A stretch of DNA of 64,000 nucleotides from Tsukamurella conjunctivitidis. GTDB lineage: Bacteria; Actinomycetota; Actinomycetes; Mycobacteriales; Mycobacteriaceae. Made by a program: the position numbers and the translations under genes. The stretch lies in contig NZ_VIGX01000006.1 of the NCBI RefSeq assembly GCF_007858475.1, positions 1-64,000 of the forward strand, written 5' to 3'. Shown here piece after piece: positions 55,673-63,728 of this stretch (position 1 is its first letter; every line of letters begins with the position of its first letter). Under the pieces are notes generated by a model. The model was not told the origin of the DNA. It did no database searches and saw nothing but the letters and a program-made list of their open reading frames with translations.

Positions 55673-57025
55673 CTACGCCGTGGCGTTCCGGATGAGCTTC
55701 TTGTTGGCGAACTCGTCGATGCCGTAGCGGCCGAGCTCGCGGCCGAAGCCGGACCGCTTGACGCCGCCGAAGGGCAGTTCGACGGACTCGAGGCTCACGC
55801 CGTTGACGAAGACCATCCCCGCCTCGAGCGCGTGCGCGATGCGCTCGGCCTGCGCGGGATCGGTGGTGAAGACGTACGAGCCGAGGCCGAACAATGTGGC
55901 GTTGGCGAGCTCGACGGCCTCGTCCTCCGACGCGACCTTGTAGACGGTCGCGACCGGCCCGAAGAGCTCCTCGGCGGCGGCCGGCGAGCCGGGCTCGACA
56001 CCGGTCAGCACGCCGGGCGGGAAGTAGGCGCCGGTGCGCGGGCCGGCGCTGGTCAGCGTCGCACCTGCGGCGACGGCCCGCTGGACCTGCTGCTCGAGGC
56101 GCTCGGCCGCCGCGACGGAGGACAGCGGGGCGAGGCCCTGGGCCTGCGCGAGCGTGCGCTCGGTGAACTTCTCGACGAAGGAGTCGTACAGGTCGTCGGC
56201 GACGATCATGCGCTTCGCGCCGTTGCACGCCTGGCCGGTGTTCTCGAAACGCGCCTCGATCGCGGCGTCGACGCAGGCGTCCAGGTCGTCGGTCGAGAGC
56301 ACGATGAAGGGGTCCGACCCGCCGAGCTCGAGCACCACCTTCTTGAGGTTCCGGCCCGCGACCTCGGCGATCGCTGCGCCGCCGCGCTCCGAGCCGGTGA
56401 ACGAGACGCCGCGCACCCGGTGGTCGGCGATCGCGCCCGCGATCTGCTCGTGGGTGGCGAAGACGGTGACGTAGCTACCGTCGGGCCAGCCGGCGTCGGC
56501 GAAGATCCGCTGCAGTGCGGCGGCGGACTCGGGGCACTGCGGGGCGTGCTTGAGCACGATCGTGTTGCCCAGCACCAGGTTCGGTCCGGCGAACCGCGCG
56601 ACCTGGTAGTAGGGGTAGTTCCAGGGCATGACGCCGAGCAGGACGCCGATCGCCTCGCGGCGGATCCGGGCGCTGCCCTCGCCGTCCAGGAGGGTGATCG
56701 GCTCGTCGGCGAGGAAGGCCTCGGCGTTGTCGGCGTAGTACTCGTAGATCGCGGCGCTGAATTCGACCTCGCCCACCGACTGGTCGAGGGGCTTGCCCAT
56801 CTCGCGCTGAATGATCCGGGCGAGCTCGTCCTTGCGCTCGACGTGCAGCGCCGCGACCCTGCGGATCAACGCAGCGCGTTCCGCCACGGTGCTGTTCCGC
56901 GTCCGGGCGTACGCCCCGGCCGCCGCCGCGAGCGCCGCTTCGATCTCGGCATCGGTCGCGAACGGGAAGGCCGCGAGTTCTTCGCCGGTCGACGGGTCGA
57001 CGACGGTGTACGAGGGTTCGGTCAT
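55673..57025 (-). CDS. NAD(P)-dependent succinate-semialdehyde dehydrogenase, copy 2
   Basis: A 450-residue aldehyde dehydrogenase, paralogous to the one at 29802-31154 over its whole length. It keeps MPWNYPYYQVARFAGPNLVLGN, VLELGGSDPFIVLSTDD, NTGQACNGAKRMIV with the catalytic Cys, and LPFGGVKRSGFGREL. ATG 57025 has AAGGAG upstream. It is the first gene of a leftward operon with the alcohol dehydrogenase, aminotransferase and acyl-CoA ligase, and an operator-like site lies 62 bases upstream. Confidence 0.93.
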   Translation of the reverse strand: MTEPSYTVVDPSTGEELAAFPFATDAEIEAALAAAAGAYARTRNSTVAERAALIRRVAALHVERKDELARIIQREMGKPLDQSVGEVEFSAAIYEYYADNAEAFLADEPITLLDGEGSARIRREAIGVLLGVMPWNYPYYQVARFAGPNLVLGNTIVLKHAPQCPESAAALQRIFADAGWPDGSYVTVFATHEQIAGAIADHRVRGVSFTGSERGGAAIAEVAGRNLKKVVLELGGSDPFIVLSTDDLDACVDAAIEARFENTGQACNGAKRMIVADDLYDSFVEKFTERTLAQAQGLAPLSSVAAAERLEQQVQRAVAAGATLTSAGPRTGAYFPPGVLTGVEPGSPAAAEELFGPVATVYKVASEDEAVELANATLFGLGSYVFTTDPAQAERIAHALEAGMVFVNGVSLESVELPFGGVKRSGFGRELGRYGIDEFANKKLIRNATA

Positions 57026-57086
57026 GCTGCCAGCTCCTTCATCGGGTCCGCCGCGGGTGCGGCGCGATCGCGTCTGCCGATCTACG

Positions 57087-57100
57087 AACGAATGTTTGTT
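57087..57100. promoter_or_regulatory. TetR-type operator candidate, catabolic operon side
   Basis: AACGAATGTTTGTT lies in the region between the leftward operon (start 57025) and the rightward TetR gene (57215). The reverse complement of 58019-58032 reads AACGAATGATTGTT, differing at one base. Two copies around one TetR gene indicate its binding sites. Confidence 0.65.
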
Positions 57101-57214
57101 AATGTAGCGCGGGTCACACCGGTCGTCAACGGGTTCCTACGGCCGGTGCGCGCCACGCGGAGTTCCGACGCGAGTCGGAAGGGCCCGGGCGAGGGGCGGG
57201 GTACTGTGAGCGCC

Positions 57215-57898
57215 ATGCGGCGCGATGGAGGGGTATCCATACCGGACGGGGCCTCGTCGGGGCGGACCGCGGTGTCTTCCGCGGCCCTTGATGACGCCGA
57301 CAAGGCCAGTCTGGGCAGGGTTTTCGATCAGACGGTGATGCGCGAGCGGATCCTGGCGGCCGCCGTCACCATCGTCGCGACGCAGGGCTTCGCCGCGTGC
57401 ACCGTGCGCGAGGTGGCGGAGGCGGTGGGGATCAAGGCGCCCGGGCTCTACAGTCACTTCCCCTCCAAGGAGGCGATCCTCTCCGAGGCGGTCTCGCGCG
57501 TGCTGGCGGATTTCATGGCGACCGCGGCACTGGTTCCCGAGTCCGGGCCGGAGGAGGAGCTGAAGGCGTCGGTGCGCCAGCACGTCCTCTATCAGATAGA
57601 GAACCTCCTGCTCGCGCGGGTCACCGACGTCGTCGTCAACACCGCCTCGGCGGGCCGCGTGGTCTCGCCCGAGGACTACGAGCGCCTCCTGGCCGACCAG
57701 CACGCCCATATCGATCTGGTGGCGCGGCGGGTCGCCGCGTACTCCCCGGACCTCCCGCCGGACCAGGTCGGCATCGCGACCCGGGCGATCGTCGCCATGT
57801 GCGACGGCGTCGCCGCCTGGTACCGCCCCGACGGGCCTCTCGGCCCCGAGGCCCTGGCCGACCTGCACTGGCGGTTCGTCCGGCGCATGCTGGGCTGA
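57215..57898 (+). CDS. TetR-family regulator of the catabolic operon
   Basis: A 227-residue regulator with a 45-residue polar N-terminal extension. The HTH spans about residues 48-92: ERILAAAVTIVATQGFAACTVREVAEAVGIKAPGLYSHFPSKEAIL. The C-terminal half is the ligand-binding helical domain typical of KstR-like/AcrR regulators of acyl-compound catabolism. ATG 57215 is seven bases after TACTGT, so leaderless. It is flanked by two copies of one operator-like motif, one before the operon on its left and one before the permease on its right. Confidence 0.88.
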   Translation: MRRDGGVSIPDGASSGRTAVSSAALDDADKASLGRVFDQTVMRERILAAAVTIVATQGFAACTVREVAEAVGIKAPGLYSHFPSKEAILSEAVSRVLADFMATAALVPESGPEEELKASVRQHVLYQIENLLLARVTDVVVNTASAGRVVSPEDYERLLADQHAHIDLVARRVAAYSPDLPPDQVGIATRAIVAMCDGVAAWYRPDGPLGPEALADLHWRFVRRMLG

Positions 57899-57974
57899 TG
57901 AACGCGGCGGCCCTCGCGCGCTGACGCCGGCTCCGAACGATCACCCGATCGGTGGTCCGGGTCACATCTTTCCG

Positions 57975-58004
57975 TTGACACCCCGGGTGTGACCGGGCTA
58001 ACGT
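57975..58004 (+). promoter_or_regulatory. Vegetative-type promoter of the APC permease
   Basis: TTGACA (57975-57980), an 18-base spacer and TAACGT (57999-58004) form a good SigA-type promoter. The spacer holds the palindrome ACACCC-C-GGGTGT. The TetR-type operator (58019-58032) lies just downstream of the expected start point, where a repressor would act. Confidence 0.6.
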
Positions 58005-58018
58005 TCTGCCATCGAGCG

Positions 58019-58032
58019 AACAATCATTCGTT
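58019..58032. promoter_or_regulatory. TetR-type operator candidate, permease side
   Basis: AACAATCATTCGTT, reverse complement AACGAATGATTGTT, matches the copy at 57087 in 13 of 14 bases. It sits about 15 bases past the -10 of the permease promoter. Confidence 0.65.
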
Positions 58033-58128
58033 AATAACCTGGTCCGGCGATCCGCTCGATTCCGCCGGCGTCGCGGAGGCGCGATCCCTCCCCGCCCGTG
58101 GTGTCGGATTCACCGAGAAGGAACATCC

Positions 58129-59556
58129 ATGAGCGCGACCATCGATGAGAACGCCTCGCCCACCGGCGAATCCGGGCGCCTGCACGGCCGTTTGGGGGTC
58201 CCCGCCGTCTCGCTGATGATCATCGCGGGCGCCGCGCCCCTCTGCGTGGTGGGCGGGCCGATGGCTCTCGGCCTGGCCCTGGGGAACGGTCCGGGCCTCC
58301 CGATGGCCTACCTCGCGACGCTGGCGGTCCTGCTGCTGTTCGTCATCGGGTTCACGGCGATGACGCCGTTCGTGCGCTCGGCGGGAGCCTTCTACTCCTA
58401 CGTCCACGCCGGCCTGGGCCGTGCGGCGGGCATCGGCACGGGCTACCTGGCGATGCTGTCGTACACGTGCATCTACATCGGTCTCTACGTGCTCCTGGGT
58501 ACGGGCGTCGACGCTCTGGTGCAGTCCTACGGCGGGCCGGCGCTGCCGTGGTGGCTCTGGGCCGCAGTCGGATTGGCGCTCATCTCGTTCCTCGGTTACC
58601 GCAACGTCGAGGTGTCGGAGAAGGTCCTCGGCATCCTGCTGATCGCCGAGGTCGGCCTGATCCTGGTCCTCAACGCGTGGATCGTCCTCCATGGCGGCGG
58701 ACCGGACGGACTCTCGCGCGGCGTCGTCTCGTTCAAGGAGGTCTTCAGCGGCGCCCCCGGGGTGGCCCTGATCTTCGCGGTGCTGAGCTTCATCGGCATC
58801 GAGGCGGCCGCCGTCTTCCGGGACGAGGCCAAGGACCCGGTGCGCACGGTGCGCCGGGCCACGATCATCTCCGTGACCGTTGTCGGCCTGTTCTACGCGT
58901 TGACCTCGTGGGCCGTGATCAGCGGCGTCGGCGACAGTACGATCGTCGCGGCCGCCACCGCCGACCCGGAGGGGCTGCTGACGTCGGTCGCCGTGCAGTA
59001 CCTCGGCAACGTCGGTGGTGACCTGGTGATGCCGCTGTACGTCACCAGTACCTTCGCGGCAGCTCTGACCTGGCACAACATCCTGTCCCGCTACACCCTC
59101 TCGCTGTCCTCACGGGATCTGCTGCCGCGCCGGCTGGCCGTGGTGCACCCCGAGCACGGCTCGCCGCACCGCGGGTCGATCGCGGTCATGGCGCTCGTCA
59201 TCGCCGTCACCGGACTGGCGATCGTCATCGGGCTCGACCCGATGACCCAGCTGTACACCTGGACCTCCGGCCTCGGTTCGGTCGGTTACGTCATCCTATT
59301 GGTGCTGACCTGCTCGGCGGTGCTGGTGTTCTTCCGTCGTGATTCCCGCGGGACACCGGTTCTGCGCAGGCTGGTCGCCCCGCTGCTCGGGCTCGCCGGG
59401 CTGGTCGCCGTCCTCGTGGTGATGCTGCTCAACCTCGACCTGCTGGCCGGTGACGACACGGCCGTCTCCGCCGGCATCATCGTGCTCCTCATCGCGGCGC
59501 TCGCGCTCGGACCGATCGTCGCGAAGCTGCGCCCCGCGGCGGGGAGGCAGGAGTAG
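58129..59556 (+). CDS. APC-superfamily amino acid/amine permease
   Basis: A 475-residue polytopic carrier with about 12 hydrophobic helices. The N-terminal LGVPAVSLMIIAGAAPLCVVGGPMALGLALGNGPGLPMAYL and FVRSAGAFYSYVHAGLGRAAGIGTGYLAMLSY are the TM1-TM3 signature of amino acid-polyamine-organocation permeases. FSGAPGVALIFAVLSFIGIEAAAVFRDEAKDP is the conserved TM6 region. ATG 58129 is preceded by GAGAAGGAA. It likely imports the amino substrate of the neighbouring operon, and shares that operon's operator motif. Confidence 0.9.
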   Translation: MSATIDENASPTGESGRLHGRLGVPAVSLMIIAGAAPLCVVGGPMALGLALGNGPGLPMAYLATLAVLLLFVIGFTAMTPFVRSAGAFYSYVHAGLGRAAGIGTGYLAMLSYTCIYIGLYVLLGTGVDALVQSYGGPALPWWLWAAVGLALISFLGYRNVEVSEKVLGILLIAEVGLILVLNAWIVLHGGGPDGLSRGVVSFKEVFSGAPGVALIFAVLSFIGIEAAAVFRDEAKDPVRTVRRATIISVTVVGLFYALTSWAVISGVGDSTIVAAATADPEGLLTSVAVQYLGNVGGDLVMPLYVTSTFAAALTWHNILSRYTLSLSSRDLLPRRLAVVHPEHGSPHRGSIAVMALVIAVTGLAIVIGLDPMTQLYTWTSGLGSVGYVILLVLTCSAVLVFFRRDSRGTPVLRRLVAPLLGLAGLVAVLVVMLLNLDLLAGDDTAVSAGIIVLLIAALALGPIVAKLRPAAGRQE

Positions 59557-59574
59557 CGCGTCCGGCGCGGCCGG

Positions 59575-60807
59575 TCAGCGTCCCTCGCGCACGCGGAGCA
59601 GCCGGAGGGCGGTGGTCACCTCGATCAGGCTGCCCACCAGCGGAGCCGGGAGCAGCTCGTCGATCCGGGCGAGGCGCCGGTCGATGGTGTTGCGGTGCGT
59701 GTACAGACGCTCGGCGGTGCTGGTGCGGTTGAGCCCCTCGTCGACATAGGTCAGCACGGTCCGGTGCAGGTCCGGGCTGGCGCCCTTGAGATCGCCGAGA
59801 ACGTCCGCCGCGAACCGGTCCGCCGCGGCGACGTCCGCGGAGAACAGGTCGACGAGGTGGACGTCCTCGTACCGGACGCAGGGCAGCGGAGAGTCGAGCC
59901 GGGCGAGGAGCCGCTGGGCCGCAACGGCATCCATGTGCGTCGCGCGGAAGCCCGCGACGCCGTCGGCGGGCCTGCCGAGCGAGACGCGCACGCCCCGTCG
60001 GCGCCCCAGCCGTTCGACGAGGGCGTCCACCGTGGGGGCGGTCTTCGTGGGGATCCACAGCCAGAGCGCGGTGGTCCCGGCCACGACAGTGAGCCGGGTG
60101 TGGGCCTCGCAGGCCCGCATCACCTGTTCGCTCGCGCGCTCCAGCGCGCCCACGTCCTTCTCCGAGTCCACCCACACCACCGCGCCGATGTGGGTTCCGG
60201 TGAGCGCGTACCCGAGTTGGGTCTCGGCGCGGGAGGTCGGGATGTCGGCGCCCTGCAGCAGGAGTTCGACGGTGGCGTAGCGCTGCAACTGCGATCCGCC
60301 GGCGAGTTCCTCGCGGACCTGCTGCACGTGGTCGGCCAGCTCCGCGATCGAATCGTCGACGTACGCGGTGAGTGAGTTCCCGGAGATCTCGATGAGCTCC
60401 TGCAGCTGCTCCGGATCGCTGGTGGCGGCGAAGCAGCCCGTGAGCCACCACTTCCACGCGACGCGCTGCGCCGCCCGCCAGCTCTGCGCGTCGTCCGTCG
60501 TCAGCCCGCGGAGCACGACATCGCGCGCGTAGGTGCGGATCTCGTCACCGGCACCGGGGACGACCCGCGCCCCGGGGTCGGCGATGTTGGACGTCAGCCA
60601 CACGCGTAGCCGCGTGGTCACGACGCGGGCGTCGGCCTCCGCGAGCGCCGGATCCTCGGCGATCTCCCGGTACCGCGGGTCCACCAGGGAGGCGGTCGTC
60701 AGGTCGTCGATGACCTCGTCCGTTCGGGTGAGCATCGATTCCGCCAGCGCCCGGATCAGTTCTCGCACCGGCTCGGACGCCACCGGCCACAGGTCTTGCG
60801 CCGTCAT
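59575..60807 (-). CDS. PucR/CdaR-family transcriptional regulator
   Basis: A 410-residue regulator. The C-terminal HTH_30 reads LTYVDEGLNRTSTAERLYTHRNTIDRRLARIDELL (about residues 345-380), typical of PucR/CdaR activators. The middle has a GGDEF-like alpha/beta domain (GYALTGTHIGAVVWVD, RRGVRVSLGRPADGVAGFRATHMDAVAAQRLLARL), and the N-terminal 150 residues are helical. Such proteins usually activate nearby purine, amino acid or amine catabolic genes; candidates are the permease and the PhyH enzymes. ATG 60807 is the start. Confidence 0.88.
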   Translation of the reverse strand: MTAQDLWPVASEPVRELIRALAESMLTRTDEVIDDLTTASLVDPRYREIAEDPALAEADARVVTTRLRVWLTSNIADPGARVVPGAGDEIRTYARDVVLRGLTTDDAQSWRAAQRVAWKWWLTGCFAATSDPEQLQELIEISGNSLTAYVDDSIAELADHVQQVREELAGGSQLQRYATVELLLQGADIPTSRAETQLGYALTGTHIGAVVWVDSEKDVGALERASEQVMRACEAHTRLTVVAGTTALWLWIPTKTAPTVDALVERLGRRRGVRVSLGRPADGVAGFRATHMDAVAAQRLLARLDSPLPCVRYEDVHLVDLFSADVAAADRFAADVLGDLKGASPDLHRTVLTYVDEGLNRTSTAERLYTHRNTIDRRLARIDELLPAPLVGSLIEVTTALRLLRVREGR

Positions 60808-60930
60808 GACCCGAGTGTGGCGCGTGGGGCGCCGGTCGCGGGGAAGAAACGCCGAGATGCCCCCGGCGCACTGGGGCGTCGGGGGCGTCGGGGCACCGAG
60901 CGCGCGCTCGGCATCGTCGGGGGTACGGGC

Positions 60931-61791
60931 CTACAGGCCGAGGTAATCACCGAGCTCGCTGTAGTCGACCTGCCAGAGGCCGGGCGAGCCCAGCGGGTAC
61001 TGGGAGCGGAACCCGAGGATGCGCTGCACGCGCTCGGGCAGGGTCTTGACGACCTCGCGATCCACGAGGAAGGGGTAGGCCTCTTCGCCGACCAGGAAGC
61101 CGGGGTTGAAGGCGAAGGAGACCGCGCGGCGGTACTCGTCGGTCGTGACATTGGCGCCGCCGCCGTGGGCGGTCTTGCCGCTGAAGAAGAGGGCGTCGCC
61201 GGCCTGCATGATGGCGGGGATGGTCTGCTCGGGGGTGCCGCGGTCCTGGAAGTCGGGCCACTGGTGGCTGCCGGGGATCACGCGGGTGGCGCCGTTCTCC
61301 TCGGTGAAGTCGGTGAGGGCGATGAGGAAGTTGAGGGTGATCTCCGGGCCGGCGGGGCCCATGCCGACGAAGGGGTACCAGTTCTCGAGGTCGCGGTGCA
61401 GCATCTGGGGGCGGTTGCCGGGGCCGATCTCGATGACCTGGGCGGTGGTCATCCAGTACGTGCCCGACTCCTCGAGGAAGGTGGCGTCGCAGAGGGCGTG
61501 GACGAGGTCGTGGTCGATGATCTCGGACCGGAAGACGGGGCTGTGGGTCACCAGGTTGGTCAGGCGCTTGGTGTTGGCGCCGTGGAACTCCTGGACGATC
61601 TCGAGCTCATGCGTGCTGCCGGCGGCGAGAGCCTGCAGCGGGGCCTCGATCTCGGCGTTGAAGCGCGTGATCTGGTCGGGGGTGAGCAGGCCCGTGATGA
61701 TCACGCCGCCGTCGCGGGCGACGATCTCCCGGATCTCGGCGACGGGCGTGGTGCTCGGGACGCGCTGGAGGGTGGCGTCGACTGTGGTCAT
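60931..61791 (-). CDS. Phytanoyl-CoA dioxygenase (PhyH)-family enzyme 1
   Basis: A 286-residue Fe(II)/2-oxoglutarate dioxygenase. The iron ligands are visible as LHRDLENW (HXD near residues 130-132) and the distal His in KTAHGGGAN near 205, with Arg of YRRAVSFAF for 2-oxoglutarate. Members hydroxylate acyl-CoAs, ectoine or other small molecules; the substrate is not evident. ATG 61791 has AAGGAACC upstream. It diverges from a TetR gene and pairs with a second PhyH at 62865. Confidence 0.87.
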   Translation of the reverse strand: MTTVDATLQRVPSTTPVAEIREIVARDGGVIITGLLTPDQITRFNAEIEAPLQALAAGSTHELEIVQEFHGANTKRLTNLVTHSPVFRSEIIDHDLVHALCDATFLEESGTYWMTTAQVIEIGPGNRPQMLHRDLENWYPFVGMGPAGPEITLNFLIALTDFTEENGATRVIPGSHQWPDFQDRGTPEQTIPAIMQAGDALFFSGKTAHGGGANVTTDEYRRAVSFAFNPGFLVGEEAYPFLVDREVVKTLPERVQRILGFRSQYPLGSPGLWQVDYSELGDYLGL

Positions 61792-61965
61792 GGTGGTTCC
61801 TTCTCTCGTACCGGTGTGGCGTAGCTCTCATGATTCCGACGAGGGGCGGGCGTGACCATCATCACGTCGCAACCACTTGTCGCCGCGAGCGGTGCGATTC
61901 GCACCGCCACCGCAGGTCGGTGTGGGGCCGGTGATCGGGCCCGCGCTCGGTTGTATCGTCGGGAT

Positions 61966-62601
61966 GTGGAACGAACGGCACCGAGCGGTGGGACGACGGC
62001 TCCCCGGCGTGGCCGCCCGCCGGGGGATCGCGCCGAGCGGCGCGCCGAACTGCTGCGTGCCGCGACGTCGATCATCGCGCGCGACGGTTACGGTGCCTGC
62101 TCGTTGCGTAACGTCGCCGAGGCCGCCGGGTGCACCACCGGTGCGGTCACCTACTACTTCAAGAACAAGACCGATCTGATGGTGGCCATCGCCGAGCGCC
62201 GATTCGACTCGTACGAGACCCTGCTCGATCCGGGAACGGAGCGGGCCGGTGTGCGTGCGATGCTCGAGCGCTGGCTGGAACTTACGGTGACGAACCGCGA
62301 GCAGTGGCCCGTCATGAGCCAACTGGTGATGTCCGCGCGACAGGAGCCGGCGATCGCGGCGATCGTGCAGGAACGCTACGGGCAGTTCCGTGCGGACCTC
62401 GCGGAGATGATCCGCGAAGGGCAGGGACACGGCACGATCCGCGCGGACATCCCCGCCGAGGTCCTGGCGGAGAACGTGACGGCGATGGGCGACGGCTGGG
62501 CGATGCTCGCCCCGGTCGAGCCGGGCCGGTTCACGCCGGCGAAGGTCGAGCAACTGCTCGATGCCGTCGACACCTTGTTGCGTCCGCCCAACGCCGAGTA
62601 G
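61966..62601 (+). CDS. TetR-family regulator between the two PhyH genes
   Basis: A 211-residue regulator. HTH: ELLRAATSIIARDGYGACSLRNVAEAAGCTTGAVTYYFKNKTDLM (about residues 28-72), followed by a helical ligand domain of the BetI-like type (QWPVMSQLVMSARQEPAIAAIVQERYGQF). GTG 61966 is six bases after TATCGT, so leaderless. Its position, divergent from PhyH 1 and upstream of PhyH 2, suggests it controls both. CGCAAC-containing sequences near 61868-61880 and 62790-62803 (minus strand) may be its sites, weakly. Confidence 0.86.
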   Translation: MERTAPSGGTTAPRRGRPPGDRAERRAELLRAATSIIARDGYGACSLRNVAEAAGCTTGAVTYYFKNKTDLMVAIAERRFDSYETLLDPGTERAGVRAMLERWLELTVTNREQWPVMSQLVMSARQEPAIAAIVQERYGQFRADLAEMIREGQGHGTIRADIPAEVLAENVTAMGDGWAMLAPVEPGRFTPAKVEQLLDAVDTLLRPPNAE

Positions 62602-62864
62602 GTCTTCGCGCGGGAGGCGATCATCACTCGTCCTGAGTGGGTTCGCATCCGATCCTTCCGGTGTGCTGAGCGCGCCCTCCTTCGCGTGCGTTCCGTCCCT
62701 TGTGGTCATCCGTCTTCGGTACGGGGCGCCGGACGCGGTGCCCGACATTGCATTTGCGCACTTCAACACGCTTCCACAATTTTCATAACAACTGTTGCGT
62801 AAACGGTGTCGGGCCGCTAGCGTGTCCTGCATCACATCGACGCGCACGAAGGAAGAGGACCTCG

Positions 62865-63698
62865 ATGATCGACCAGGAAGCCATCCGTCAGTTCCGTGAA
62901 GACGGCATCACGGTGATCCGCAACTACCTCGACGAGAGCCAACTCGCGGCATGCCGTGAGGCCCTCGACTGGAACATGGCCAACCCCGGCCCGAACATCT
63001 TCCGCGCCCTGGACGGGACGTCGCTGGCGACGCACATCGACAACGCGAACCCGAACGCCAAGCCCAAGCTCGACGCGCTGGTGCAGGAGATCCCGTTCGC
63101 GGAGACCTTCCAACAGCTGTGGGGCTCCGAGCACGTGTGGTACTTCGCGGAGGAGATCTTCGTGAAGGAGGGAGGTAAGAGCGGGCGGGGTCCGTTCCAT
63201 CAGGACACGGCGAACCTGCCGTGGGCGGGCGCACATTGGGGCAACGCCTGGATCTCCTTCGAGCACCTTCCGGCGGCCAACTCTCTGCAGGTGGTGCGCG
63301 GCAGCTGGGACGGCATCGAATACGACGGCTCGACCTTCCGGAACCCCGACGACCCGACGGAGCCGCTGCACGACGACGGGATCCTGCCGCGGCTGCCCCA
63401 CATCGACAAGGATCTGGAAGAGGATCCGAACGCCTGGGACCTGGTCTCGTACGAGATCAACCCCGGCGACGTGGTCTTCCTGCATCCGCGGTCGCTGCAC
63501 GGCGGTGCGCACGTGGATGCGCGGACGCCCGACCGGCACACGCTGGTGCTGCGCTTCTTCGGGGACGACTCGACCTTCCGTGAGCTACCCCTCACCAACC
63601 CGGCCTACGCGCGCAACGGATTCCTCTTCCGCGACGAGATGGCGAAGTTGAACCAGGGCGATCCCTTCCGGTCGCCGATCTTCCAGCAGATCGCCTGA
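62865..63698 (+). CDS. Phytanoyl-CoA dioxygenase (PhyH)-family enzyme 2
   Basis: A 277-residue Fe(II)/2-oxoglutarate dioxygenase, distinct from enzyme 1. Motifs: GPFHQDTANLPW with HXD near residues 111-113, the distal His in SLHGGAHVDARTPDRHTLVLRFFGDD near 210, and the Arg 10-15 residues later for 2-oxoglutarate. The double-stranded beta-helix order is normal. ATG 62865 has GGAAGAGG upstream. The 263 bases before it are AT-richer and contain a CAAC-T-GTTG dyad near 62786-62794. RidA follows 30 bases later, probably in one transcript. Confidence 0.88.
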   Translation: MIDQEAIRQFREDGITVIRNYLDESQLAACREALDWNMANPGPNIFRALDGTSLATHIDNANPNAKPKLDALVQEIPFAETFQQLWGSEHVWYFAEEIFVKEGGKSGRGPFHQDTANLPWAGAHWGNAWISFEHLPAANSLQVVRGSWDGIEYDGSTFRNPDDPTEPLHDDGILPRLPHIDKDLEEDPNAWDLVSYEINPGDVVFLHPRSLHGGAHVDARTPDRHTLVLRFFGDDSTFRELPLTNPAYARNGFLFRDEMAKLNQGDPFRSPIFQQIA

Positions 63699-63728
63699 CG
63701 ACCCCGTACGGAGAGAGGACCACCACGA

